NCBI GenBank assembly: GCA_003221825.1
Contig: QHUE01000184.1
Location: forward strand, 1-12,752
DNA length: 12,752 bases
DNA from: Gemmatimonadota bacterium
GTDB lineage: Bacteria > Gemmatimonadota > Gemmatimonadetes > Gemmatimonadales > GWC2-71-9
Direction of reading: 5' to 3'
Below, in pieces: positions 1 to 7,296 of the stretch. A program made the translations under genes and the position numbers. How positions within the stretch are numbered: the stretch's first letter is position 1; every line of letters begins with the position of its first letter. The notes beneath the pieces were generated by a model, which was given only the letters and a program-made list of their open reading frames with translations, was not told where the DNA came from and did no database searches.

Positions 1-684
1 ATCCAGGGAGATCGGTGCGACGTTGGTGCGGTCGCCGGGTTCGCCCCCCAAACCGAACGAATTGTTGAAGTACGATCCGTCCACCGTCATGTTGTTCAAT
101 CGGTTGTCCTGACCGGCGAACGAAACGAACGAGAGTGCTCCCGACGACGTGGGTTGCTGGGTCGCCGTGTACTGCGGCGTGAGCCGCAGCAAGTCTTCCA
201 CGCGCCGGCTGATCGTCGGGAGATGCGCGATCTGCTGCGTGGTCACCGTCGTGGCGGCTCCGGTGCGCTCCGAACTGAAGACCGAGCCGGCCGCCGGCGC
301 GGTGACCGTAATGGGTGTCAGCTCGACGGTCGCGTGTGCCAGCACGAAGCGCACGTCGGACGTCACGCCCAGCGTCAGGTTAATGCTGTTCTGGATCTCC
401 GGTCGATAGCCCACCTGCGAGACGCTCACCCGATAGGGGCCGCCCACGCGCATGCCGGGAATCGTGAACCGGCCGTCCGCCCGCGAGACGGCCGCGTACG
501 TCGTGCCGGACGGTCCGTGCACGGCGACCACGCGCGCGCCTTCGACCGCTGTGCCGGCGGAGTCCGTTGCGATGCCGGCGATGGCCGAGGTCGTGACGCC
601 TTGGGCCAGCGCCGAGCCCACCACGAACATCGAAAAGACGGCCGCGGCCACGATGGCGCGGCGCGAGCCAACGATCCAGCGCAT
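1..684 (-). CDS. TonB-dependent receptor with carboxypeptidase-regulatory-like N-terminal domain (Oar-like), 5' part
   Basis: Outer-membrane receptor that would import a ligand using TonB energy; the substrate cannot be told. Only the first 228 residues are present, because the gene runs off the left edge without a stop. Visible in order: a signal peptide (residues 1-27, ending SALA, with Gln28 next), a carboxypeptidase-regulatory-like beta-sandwich (about 33-115, with DSAGTAVEGARV and the ADGRFTIPGMRVGGPY turn typical of the family), a short linker (ELTPITVTAP), and the start of the TonB plug (about 143-228, with VTTQQIAHLPTISRRVEDLL and NNMTVDGSYFNNSFG). This order is that of Oar/SusC-like receptors. 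The ATG at 684 is supported by AGGAGAGG seven bases upstream. The gene lies 94 bp after lptG on the same strand, so it may be read from the lpt promoter or from its own. The family is near certain; the ligand is unknown. Confidence 0.93.
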   Translation of the reverse strand, partial: MRWIVGSRRAIVAAAVFSMFVVGSALAQGVTTSAIAGIATDSAGTAVEGARVVAVHGPSGTTYAAVSRADGRFTIPGMRVGGPYRVSVSQVGYRPEIQNSINLTLGVTSDVRFVLAHATVELTPITVTAPAAGSVFSSERTGAATTVTTQQIAHLPTISRRVEDLLRLTPQYTATQQPTSSGALSFVSFAGQDNRLNNMTVDGSYFNNSFGLGGEPGDRTNVAPISLD

Positions 685-691
685 GGATGGA

Positions 692-699
692 CCTCTCCT
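692..699 (-). promoter_or_regulatory. Strong Shine-Dalgarno of the TonB-dependent receptor, inside a small palindrome
   Basis: On the minus strand AGGAGAGG lies 7 bases before the ATG at 684, which fixes the start. It forms the right arm of an inverted repeat at 692-705 (CCTCTC, two bases, GAGAGG). In RNA a 5-bp stem with a 4-base loop could partly hide the site. Whether it does is inference. Confidence 0.6.
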
Positions 700-778
700 G
701 AGAGGGAACGAATGCAGGGTGCTGGTGACCATCGAGACCGGGAGAAAGTGGTCCGCGCGTGGGACCCCGTCAAGGACG

Positions 779-1915
779 CTAGGTGGGTGCTTTACGCAGC
801 AGATACACGGCACAAGCCGCGACGAGAAGATTGGGAGTCCACGCCGCCAGCATCGGCGGCAGGACGCCTCCGGCCCCGACCGCTTTCGCCAGCTGAAACA
901 TCAGCAGCACGATGAATGTCGTGGCGAGACTCGCCGCGACGCCCCACGCCGCGCCGCTCTTGGGGGTCGAGATCGCGAGCGGCGCGCCGAACAGCGCGAT
1001 CAGCAGGCAGATAAACGGAATCGCGATCTTGAGCGCGAGCTCGACCTGCAGCTTCTTGGCGTTGGAGCCGCTGCGCGTCAGCGCATCGATGTACTGCCGC
1101 AACTCCCCATAGCGCATTTCGTCCGGCGCCTTCGGCTCGGCGAGCAGATCCACCGGCCGCTCCGTCAGCGTGCGCGTCTGCAGTGAATCGAATTCGAAGG
1201 CAGCCTCGCCCACCGGCTCGTTGCCCGCGAGATAGCGCAACGTGCCCCGATGCAGCGTCCAGCGTCGGGCGGGGAGGCGCACCTTGCCGCTGTCGTACAC
1301 CGCCCGCTGCGCCGCCAGCACGATGGTGGGATAGGCGACGCCGGTGCCTTCGCGCTCCAGCATCAGGTCCGTCATCTCACGCGACCGCAAATCGAGCGCA
1401 CGAATCGCATACACCCAGCCGCGGTCGGCGCGATATACGAAGTTGTAGCGTGAGCTGGTCGAGCGTATCGCCTTCTCGCCGAGCAATTCGAGGCGCCGCG
1501 CCGTGGCGACCGGCGCGATCTCGGCCAGCAGCAGTCCGGCGACGAAGGCCGCGGCGGCGGCGGCGAACAGCGGCAGCACCAGCCGGTGAAATGAGATCCC
1601 CGACGCCTTCGCGGCGGTGAGCTCGGAGTGGCGGCCGAGCGTGCCGACCGTGAACACCGTCGCGAACAGCACGGCGACGGGCAGCACGAGGAACATCTTT
1701 TCGGGCAGATCGAACACATACGACAGGGCGACCGCGCTCGGCTTGATCCCGCGTGCCATGTACGTGTCGAGCCTGTCGGTCAGATCGATGACGATGACGA
1801 GAATCGGGAAGCCGAGCAGCGTGACAAGCAGGACCCGCAGCCACTCGCGCAGCAGATACCGATCCAGAGTGCGAAATGCGAAATGCGGAATGCGAAATCG
1901 CAACGGAAGGTTCAT
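779..1915 (-). CDS. lptG: LptG, LPS export ABC transporter permease (YjgP/YjgQ family)
   Basis: Inner-membrane permease that pairs with LptF and the ATPase LptB to pull lipopolysaccharide out of the inner membrane into the Lpt bridge. The 378-residue length is normal for the family. Visible: three N-terminal membrane segments (about 26-44, 68-92, 112-132), the cytoplasmic coupling motif HSELTAAKASGIS (96-108), a periplasmic jellyroll (about 135-290), and three C-terminal segments (about 292-314, 322-344, 353-373) containing FGAPLAISTPKSG. The start chosen is the ATG at 1915, which shares ATGA with the lptF stop; an upstream ATG at 1993 would need about 80 bp of overlap. Oddity: residues 7-15 (FRIPHFAFR) are encoded by the right half of an inverted repeat, and the usual family start resembles LDRYLLRE, seen here only from residue 17. 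No clear ribosome site precedes the ATG, so coupling to lptF is likely. Confidence 0.93.
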   Translation of the reverse strand: MNLPLRFRIPHFAFRTLDRYLLREWLRVLLVTLLGFPILVIVIDLTDRLDTYMARGIKPSAVALSYVFDLPEKMFLVLPVAVLFATVFTVGTLGRHSELTAAKASGISFHRLVLPLFAAAAAAFVAGLLLAEIAPVATARRLELLGEKAIRSTSSRYNFVYRADRGWVYAIRALDLRSREMTDLMLEREGTGVAYPTIVLAAQRAVYDSGKVRLPARRWTLHRGTLRYLAGNEPVGEAAFEFDSLQTRTLTERPVDLLAEPKAPDEMRYGELRQYIDALTRSGSNAKKLQVELALKIAIPFICLLIALFGAPLAISTPKSGAAWGVAASLATTFIVLLMFQLAKAVGAGGVLPPMLAAWTPNLLVAACAVYLLRKAPT

Positions 1916-1945
1916 CGCCAATTTCGCATTCCCCATTTCGCATTT
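1874..1945. repeat. 25-bp inverted repeat built from AAATGCG-like heptads, spanning the lptF/lptG junction
   Basis: The arms 1874-1898 and 1921-1945 are reverse complements at 24 of 25 positions, the single mismatch being central. They are separated by 22 bases. Each arm is about three and a half units of a 7-base word (AAATGCG, with a GAATGCG variant). A partial further unit extends the left arm to 1871. On the lptFG transcript the loop (1899-1920) holds the ATGA that ends lptF and starts lptG. The arms also encode the last ten or so LptF residues (QNAKWGMRNW) and LptG residues 7-15. There is no U-run, so it is not an intrinsic terminator. Confidence 0.9.
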
Positions 1946-3423
1946 TGAACTCGCCCCACCCAACCGAACAGCGCCTCTTTCAGCTCGTTCCAATCACCCT
2001 CGGCGGTACTGCCGGCGCGCCGCACGCTGAGGAGGAGGGGGATCGCGACAATCAGGAAAATGAGGTTCGGGGTCCACATGGCGAGGAACGGGGACACAAT
2101 GAGGCGGTCGCCCAGCTCCTCGCCCCCGATGAGCCCGACGTAGTAGACGGAGAACACCGCCAGGCTCGTGCCGATCACCAGCCCGACGCCCCCGCGCGGA
2201 TAGCGGATCGCCATGGGCATGCCGAGCAGCGCGAAAATCACGCACGCCGCCGAGATCGCCAGCTTCTTTTGAATCTCGACTTCGTAGATCGCCGCGCGCT
2301 GGCGGGCAGCCCGCAGCCGCTGGTTGTACGCGCTCGGCGTCTGTGCCGCGTAGGAGAGGTCCGTGACGGTGCGCGGCAACGGCGGTCGCGGTCCACCAGA
2401 CGGCGTGGCTTGTGCGGCCTGCGCGGCGCGCGGCCGGAACAGCCGCGCGATCGAGCCGAGCACGCCGCAGTAGGTCGTCGGCGGCGGGGGGGTCGTATCC
2501 ACCGCCGGGGCGGTGACCCCACCGAGCTTGCCGATCCGGCGCAGCTCGCCGGACACCGCGGTGAGCGCCTCGATGCGCACGCGCTCCAGATCCTGCCGGG
2601 CCCGGGCGACGACGTCCTGCATCGCGCAGATCGTCATCTCCCGGTCGCCCCGGTATTCGTCGTGCTGCGTCTGCTCGAAGGTGTTGGTGACGCCCGCGAC
2701 CTTGATGCGATTGACCGAGTAGAAGGTGCGGTTGAAGTGCTCCGGGTCGGTGCGCTTGATCTCGTGCACCTCGCCGTCTCGCAGCGTCAAGTACAGGTCG
2801 GTGCCGCCCGCGCCGTAGGCCATGCGTCCCGAGTCGGCCATGATGATCCGCCGCCGGTCGGCGTCCTCCAGATCGTAAATCGTCACATCATTCAGGGTGT
2901 TCGCCGACGGGTCGATGCGGGCGGCGCGCAGGAAGAACTGTCCCGCCACGACCTCGTTGATCACCTGTTCCTTCAATTGGAACGTCGGCTTCTTGCGCTG
3001 GATGTCGACGAGGAGTGTCCGCAGCGTGTGATTGGAGCGCGGCAGGATTTGATCGTTCCAGAGCAGCGCGATCACGCCGATCAGCGTGGCGCCGCCGAGC
3101 ACGGGCGCCAGCACGCGGCCGATGCTGATGCCGCTCGCCTTCATCGCCGTGACCTCGTTGTCGGCGGCGAGATGGCTGAAGGTGTACAACACCGCGACGA
3201 GCACCGCCATCGGCAACGTCATCGCCACGATGAAGGGAATCGACAGCGCGAAGACCTCGAAGACGACGCTCCACGGCAGGCCTTTGCCTACGAAGTTGCC
3301 GAACTGCTTCGCAACCTGATTGACGAGCATCGCGAACGTGAGCGCCGCGAGCGCGTATCCCAGCGGAGGAATGTGTTGCCGCAGGATGTAACGACTGAGG
3401 ATGCGCACGGTTGGTCGCGCCAT
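1912..3423 (-). CDS. lptF: LptF, LPS export ABC transporter permease with extended soluble insertion
   Basis: Partner permease of LptG in the LptB2FG lipopolysaccharide extractor. It has 503 residues from the ATG at 3423, against about 360-370 in Proteobacteria. Visible: membrane segments at about 21-38, 54-85 and 103-124; the coupling motif DNEVTAMKASGIS (88-100); a beta-jellyroll (about 130-250); an extra charged and proline-rich stretch (about 255-380, with PPPP at 312-315); then segments at about 388-405, 412-434 and 447-467. The six-segment plan and FALLGMPMAIR are diagnostic. The last residues (QNAKWGMRNWR) come from the junction repeat and look like an added tail. Start: a GTG at 3408 is a serious alternative, because it gives MRILSRYILRQ, matching the usual family start, and because the best promoter box overlaps the ATG. 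lptF and lptG are in the classical order and overlap by 4 bases. Confidence 0.94.
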   Translation of the reverse strand: MARPTVRILSRYILRQHIPPLGYALAALTFAMLVNQVAKQFGNFVGKGLPWSVVFEVFALSIPFIVAMTLPMAVLVAVLYTFSHLAADNEVTAMKASGISIGRVLAPVLGGATLIGVIALLWNDQILPRSNHTLRTLLVDIQRKKPTFQLKEQVINEVVAGQFFLRAARIDPSANTLNDVTIYDLEDADRRRIIMADSGRMAYGAGGTDLYLTLRDGEVHEIKRTDPEHFNRTFYSVNRIKVAGVTNTFEQTQHDEYRGDREMTICAMQDVVARARQDLERVRIEALTAVSGELRRIGKLGGVTAPAVDTTPPPPTTYCGVLGSIARLFRPRAAQAAQATPSGGPRPPLPRTVTDLSYAAQTPSAYNQRLRAARQRAAIYEVEIQKKLAISAACVIFALLGMPMAIRYPRGGVGLVIGTSLAVFSVYYVGLIGGEELGDRLIVSPFLAMWTPNLIFLIVAIPLLLSVRRAGSTAEGDWNELKEALFGWVGRVQNAKWGMRNWR

Positions 3424-3450
3424 TATATTCGGAACCCCAAGTCTCTACAA
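3422..3450 (-). promoter_or_regulatory. Candidate sigma70-type promoter for lptF-lptG, -10 overlapping the annotated lptF ATG
   Basis: Read on the minus strand: TTGTAG (3450-3445), a 17-base spacer, then a perfect TATAAT (3427-3422). The last bases of TATAAT are the A and T of the ATG at 3423. A normal start point would fall near 3415, inside the annotated gene and 7 bases before an in-frame GTG at 3408. This is pattern evidence only; the -35 matches just TTG of the consensus. Confidence 0.45.
3424..3429 (+). promoter_or_regulatory. Candidate -10 box for sprA, overlapping the opposite-strand -10
   Basis: TATATT matches TATAAT at 5 of 6 positions and would start RNA near 3436, about 18 bases before the sprA ATG at 3454. 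No good -35 is found at 3399-3408. It shares TATA (3424-3427) with the minus-strand box, making a possible bidirectional promoter in the 30-bp divergent spacer. Confidence 0.3.
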
Positions 3451-3453
3451 GGG

Positions 3454-6400
3454 ATGCGGCGTCTCGCCCAGCTAGTTGGACTCGTCCTCACGCTCGTCGT
3501 ACCCCGGGTTCATGCGCAGGCTCCTGTGTACACGTTTGGCGTGCCGCCGCTCGCTCCGCCGCGCCATCCCGCTTTGGCGCCCGGCGGCCGGCTCGGCACG
3601 CGGGTCCCGCCAGCACTGATCGCGCGCGCCTGGGCCGAGCGCGTGGTTACTCGACGCGCATCGCTGTTCGCCGCCCTTTCGCCGCCCGTTGTATCCGCCC
3701 CCTCGCCGCCCGTTGTATCCGCCCCCTCGCCGCCAGCAGAACTCGGCATGGACCTCAACCTGCGTCTCGAGCTCAAGGCGGATCAGTTCCGCAACCTCCG
3801 TTGCACGTCGCAGGAGCTGCAGCTGACGCTCTCGGGATGCAGCTCGGGATTCCCGACGATCACGCCCAATCCCCAGTACGCGCTGCGCTCGGCCGGCGTC
3901 GTGGGGCAACGCCTGCATGTCGACGTGGATTTCGACAGCCAGCGCGAGTTCGATGCCAACAACAACCTCCACGTCTGGTACGAGGGATTGGAGGACGAGG
4001 TGCTGCGGCGGGTCGAAGCGGGAAATGTGACGTTCCAGGCGCCGCCGTCGCGATTCATCACGGCGGCGATCCCCGCGAACAACTTCGGTATCCAGGCCAT
4101 CGCGCAGGTCGGTCCGGTCGAGTTCCGCGGCATCCTCGCGCAGCAGAAGGGCAACGTCGTCAAAGACCGCTTCTACAGCGTCGGCGACGTCACGAGCCAG
4201 GCGCTCGACCGCGAGGCCCGCGATCTCGACTACGAGTCGGGTCGCTTTTTCTTCGTGATCGATCCGGCCGCGCTCGCGGGCTTCCCCGCCATCGACATCC
4301 TGCAGCTCGACCAGGTCGCGCGGCCCGATTCCCTCACCGTCGGCGCGCTGCGCGTCTACCGCCGCCGCGCCATCGCGCCCACCTCGAACGGCAACCAGAA
4401 CGTCGGCGGCGTGCGCGCGGTCGCCTGCGGTCCCGGCATCCGCGCGGTGGATTGCAGCGTGCAGCGCGAAGGCCCGTTCGAGTGGGAGATCCTGCAGGAA
4501 GGGAAGGACTACTACGTCGATCCCACCGGGACATGGTTTGCGCTGGCGAATCGGCTGGACCAGAGCGACTACCTCGCCGTCTCCTACATCACCGCGAGCA
4601 GACTCGATTCGGTCGGCACGTTCCCCGTGGACGCGCGCAGCGACACCGCGGTCGTGGACACGCTGCGTCTGCTCTACGACCCCAAACCGGCGGTGACCGC
4701 GGCGTCGCCCACGTTCCGGTTCGAAATCCGCAGCGCGTACCGTGTCGGTGGGCGGGAGATCGACCGCACCAGTGTCGCGGTCACGCTGAGCGTGAACCAG
4801 CGGGAGCGGGGCGCGGCCGGTGACACCTATTTGCAGCGCCTCGGGATGGCGTTGGAGAACGATGCCACGCTATTCGATCAGTACAACCGCTTGTTTCCCC
4901 GCGCCCGCGATCCGAACCAGGGCGATCCGGTGCGCGACCTGTTCATCGTCTTCCCGCACCTCACTCCCTTCGCCGACTCGACGAAGCTGAGCGCGACGGA
5001 GCGCAACGACTCCCTCTATCGCACCCCGCGCGCCTATCTCGCGACCCAGGGGCCGCCGTCGGTGTTCGCGGTGCGCCTCCATGCCGCGGCGACGGCATCG
5101 GCCGACCGGTCGATGCTGTCGCTGAACAGCTTCCAGATCCGCGAGGGCAGTGAGCGCATCTACGTGGGTACGAGGCTGCTCACGCGCGAGACCGACTACA
5201 CGATCGATTACACCACGGGGCAGGTCCAATTCAAAAACCCCGATGCGCTGTTTCAGGGAGGAGGCGCAGCGCAGGTGCGCGCCCAGTTCGAGGAGCGCGC
5301 CGCGTTCTCACTGGCGCCCACCACGACCTACGGGCTCTCGGCGCGCTACGATCTCGGCGCCGTGGGGCAGGTCAACCTGCTCGGCATCTTCCAGAGCGAG
5401 CAGAGCACCTTCACCCGGCCCCCGCTGGGTTTCGAGCCGTCGTCGGGATTCATCGGGGGGATTTCGACCCAGCTGCGCTTTCAGCCCGAGTGGATCACGC
5501 GATTCATGGACGCGCTCCCCGGCGTCCATACCACCGTGCCCTCGGCGCTCAGCGTCAACGGCGAGCTGGCGATCTCGAAGCCGTCACCGAACCGGTTTGG
5601 CCAGGCGTATATCGAGGAATTCGAAGGAGGCGAGGCGCGCTCCATCAGTCTCACCGACAACCTGTGGCATTGGAGCAGCATTCCGACCTCGGTCCGCGGC
5701 GTCGAGTCGCTCGGGTTCACCACGGCGTTCGACCCGAATCAGGCCGCGTTCCTGACCTGGCAGAGCCTGCCGTACGATCTGAGCAACGGTCAGCTCGTGC
5801 CGCGGCAGTTTCTGCCGCAGCAGATCGACCCCACCCTGCGCTTCACGGGGCAGGCGCAGGCCGCCGAGCAGGTGCTCTGGCTGACGATGAAACCCGATAG
5901 CATCCTCGGCCTCGCGAACACCGCCGGCATTCCGAATTGGACTCGGCCGCCGCAAACTGCGCCGCGCTGGCGCTCGATCACCCAAACGCTGTCGCCGACC
6001 GGCGTCGATCTCTCGCGGGTCGAGTTCCTGGAGCTGTGGGTCTGGGAAGATGCACCGCGCACCGCCCGCGCCAACGGCACGACGGTGCTGTTCGATTTCG
6101 GCAGCGTCTTCGAGGATGCGCTCGCCTTCGTGCCCACGTCGTTCAAGGTGAGTGGGGCGGGCGGGGCGGGGGGGGGCGACACGACCTACAGCGGCGTCCG
6201 GCGCGCCGGCGCGGGCCGGCTCGATTCCGAGCGCGACCCGCGCACCCAGACCTGGAGCGCGACGCTGAACGACGAAGGGATTCTCTCCGACCGCGTGGTG
6301 GACGGCATTGTCGATTCCACGCGCGGCGTCGTGGTGGATACGCTGCCGCTGTGCTCCGCGACCCAGAACGGCCAGCTCGTGCCCTACACCTTTGGCGACA

Positions 6401-7296
6401 TCCGGTCGCACTGCACCCGCCACAACAACGCCGTCGATACAGAAGATCAGGACGGCGACTTCGCGCTCGACTCGCTCACCGGCGTGCGCACCTCGGAAAG
6501 CTTCGTGCGTTACGTGCTTCCGATCGGGGCTCCCCAGTACTTCGTCCGCGATGGCGGCATGAACGCCGGCGCCGGCTGGCGTCTGTACCGGATTCCTTTC
6601 CGCACGGACACGCTGCAGGTCGGGACGCCGAGTCTGCGGCAGGTCCAATCGCTGCGGATCACGGTCGTGGCACCGGCGCCGAGCGGTCCCGAGACCGAGC
6701 TCCCCTTCGCGCTCGCGCGCGTGCGGCTCATCGGCAGCTCCTGGGTGAAGCGCAGCGACACGCCGCTTCCGGGAATCGGCGGCGATCGCGGCACCGGGAT
6801 CGGCGAGGTCATCGCCTCAGTCGTGAGCACGGAGAATCAGGACCTGGGCTACACGCCGCCGCCCGGGGTCACCGATGAGGCGGGACGCAAGGGTGCCGGA
6901 TTCCAGATCACGGCTACCGAGATCAACGAGCGCTCGATGCGTGTGCTTGCGAGGGGCTTGGGGCTCGGGACCAGGGCCGAAGCGTATCTACGTTTTACGA
7001 CCGAAGGCGACAAGAATTTTCTCAAGTATCGGACACTGCGCGTGTGGGCGCGCGGCCGCGGCGTGGGGTGGGAAGACGGCGATCTCGAATTCTTCATCAA
7101 GGCCGGGAAAGACCAGGACAATTTCTACATGTACCGATCCAGGAACCGCGCCGCCCAACCTGGCGCGTGTGCAGGAGATCGCCGCCGGAATGTGGCGGAT
7201 CCAGGCCGGCGTGGTGATCGATCAGGCGGAGCTGTGGGTCGACGACATTCGCCTGGGCGACGTGGTGCAGGAGACCGGTGCGGCGGGTGCGATTGA
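3454..7296 (+). CDS. sprA: SprA-like outer-membrane protein (type IX secretion translocon family), N-terminal two thirds before a frame break
   Basis: SprA forms the giant outer-membrane pore of the type IX secretion system in Bacteroidota. Residue 1 is the ATG at 3454; the frame is open further upstream only because it lies antisense to lptF. Visible: a signal peptide (1-21, ending RVHA, with Gln22 next), a proline-rich linker with two SPPVVSAP repeats, the SprA hallmark YEGLEDEVLRRVEAGNVTF (176-194), RIYVGTRLL...DYTIDY (about 563-590), the PSPNRFGQAYIEEFEGG motif (about 710-726), and LEFFIKAGKDQDNFYMYR near 1211-1228. After about 7138 the translation becomes arginine-rich nonsense for 51 codons and stops at 7296, while SprA-like sequence resumes in the +2 frame. 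The whole is about 1,930 residues when both frames are joined, shorter than the roughly 2,400 of Flavobacterium SprA. The start lacks a normal ribosome site: AAGGG abuts the ATG. The family is secure. A type IX role in this organism is inference, as no other T9SS gene is in the window. Confidence 0.92.
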   Translation: MRRLAQLVGLVLTLVVPRVHAQAPVYTFGVPPLAPPRHPALAPGGRLGTRVPPALIARAWAERVVTRRASLFAALSPPVVSAPSPPVVSAPSPPAELGMDLNLRLELKADQFRNLRCTSQELQLTLSGCSSGFPTITPNPQYALRSAGVVGQRLHVDVDFDSQREFDANNNLHVWYEGLEDEVLRRVEAGNVTFQAPPSRFITAAIPANNFGIQAIAQVGPVEFRGILAQQKGNVVKDRFYSVGDVTSQALDREARDLDYESGRFFFVIDPAALAGFPAIDILQLDQVARPDSLTVGALRVYRRRAIAPTSNGNQNVGGVRAVACGPGIRAVDCSVQREGPFEWEILQEGKDYYVDPTGTWFALANRLDQSDYLAVSYITASRLDSVGTFPVDARSDTAVVDTLRLLYDPKPAVTAASPTFRFEIRSAYRVGGREIDRTSVAVTLSVNQRERGAAGDTYLQRLGMALENDATLFDQYNRLFPRARDPNQGDPVRDLFIVFPHLTPFADSTKLSATERNDSLYRTPRAYLATQGPPSVFAVRLHAAATASADRSMLSLNSFQIREGSERIYVGTRLLTRETDYTIDYTTGQVQFKNPDALFQGGGAAQVRAQFEERAAFSLAPTTTYGLSARYDLGAVGQVNLLGIFQSEQSTFTRPPLGFEPSSGFIGGISTQLRFQPEWITRFMDALPGVHTTVPSALSVNGELAISKPSPNRFGQAYIEEFEGGEARSISLTDNLWHWSSIPTSVRGVESLGFTTAFDPNQAAFLTWQSLPYDLSNGQLVPRQFLPQQIDPTLRFTGQAQAAEQVLWLTMKPDSILGLANTAGIPNWTRPPQTAPRWRSITQTLSPTGVDLSRVEFLELWVWEDAPRTARANGTTVLFDFGSVFEDALAFVPTSFKVSGAGGAGGGDTTYSGVRRAGAGRLDSERDPRTQTWSATLNDEGILSDRVVDGIVDSTRGVVVDTLPLCSATQNGQLVPYTFGDIRSHCTRHNNAVDTEDQDGDFALDSLTGVRTSESFVRYVLPIGAPQYFVRDGGMNAGAGWRLYRIPFRTDTLQVGTPSLRQVQSLRITVVAPAPSGPETELPFALARVRLIGSSWVKRSDTPLPGIGGDRGTGIGEVIASVVSTENQDLGYTPPPGVTDEAGRKGAGFQITATEINERSMRVLARGLGLGTRAEAYLRFTTEGDKNFLKYRTLRVWARGRGVGWEDGDLEFFIKAGKDQDNFYMYRSRNRAAQPGACAGDRRRNVADPGRRGDRSGGAVGRRHSPGRRGAGDRCGGCD
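3679..3734 (+). repeat. 24-bp tandem repeat in sprA (8-residue SPPVVSAP units)
   Basis: Two identical 24-base units (3679-3702 and 3703-3726) are followed by 8 bases of a third. They encode SPPVVSAP twice and then SPP. The unit length is a multiple of three, so copy-number change would lengthen or shorten the linker without breaking the frame. Confidence 0.9.
6154..6176 (+). repeat. G-run array with a nine-G homopolymer (G-quadruplex-type motif) in sprA
   Basis: There are four G runs (6154-6157, 6159-6161, 6163-6166, 6168-6176), each separated by a single C, on the coding strand. They encode a glycine-rich stretch (GAGGAGGG). Four runs of at least three G with one-base loops is a strong G-quadruplex pattern. 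The nine-G run is prone to slippage and sequencing error. The frame is intact across it as given. Confidence 0.85.

Noticed and set aside
745..773. Possible promoter for the TonB-dependent receptor (TTGACG, 17 bases, CACTTT on the minus strand)
   Set aside because: The -35 is good but the -10 matches only 2 of 6 bases, too weak to list.
154..1186. Long plus-strand frames at the left end (154-915 and 452-1186)
   Set aside because: They are antisense to the TonB-dependent receptor and lptG, with arginine-rich composition and no domain.
1871..1946. The junction hairpin as a transcription terminator
   Set aside because: There is no T-run after either arm, and the stem lies inside coding sequence of two genes that should be cotranscribed.
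1916..1993. Earlier ATG for lptG at 1993
   Set aside because: It would overlap lptF by about 80 bp and add residues with no resemblance to the family; the ATGA start at 1915 is better.
1876..3453. Plus-strand frame open for 526 codons upstream of the sprA ATG
   Set aside because: It is antisense to lptF, rich in Arg/His and lacks family sequence; SprA has a proper signal peptide beginning at 3454.
5584..6648. 354-codon minus-strand frame within sprA
   Set aside because: Same kind of shadow; the opposite strand carries clear SprA motifs through the whole stretch.
6875..7141. ATG at 6875 as a separate start for the sprA 3' part
   Set aside because: The first 89 codons from there are out of frame with clear SprA sequence in the other frame; family sequence resumes only near 7142.
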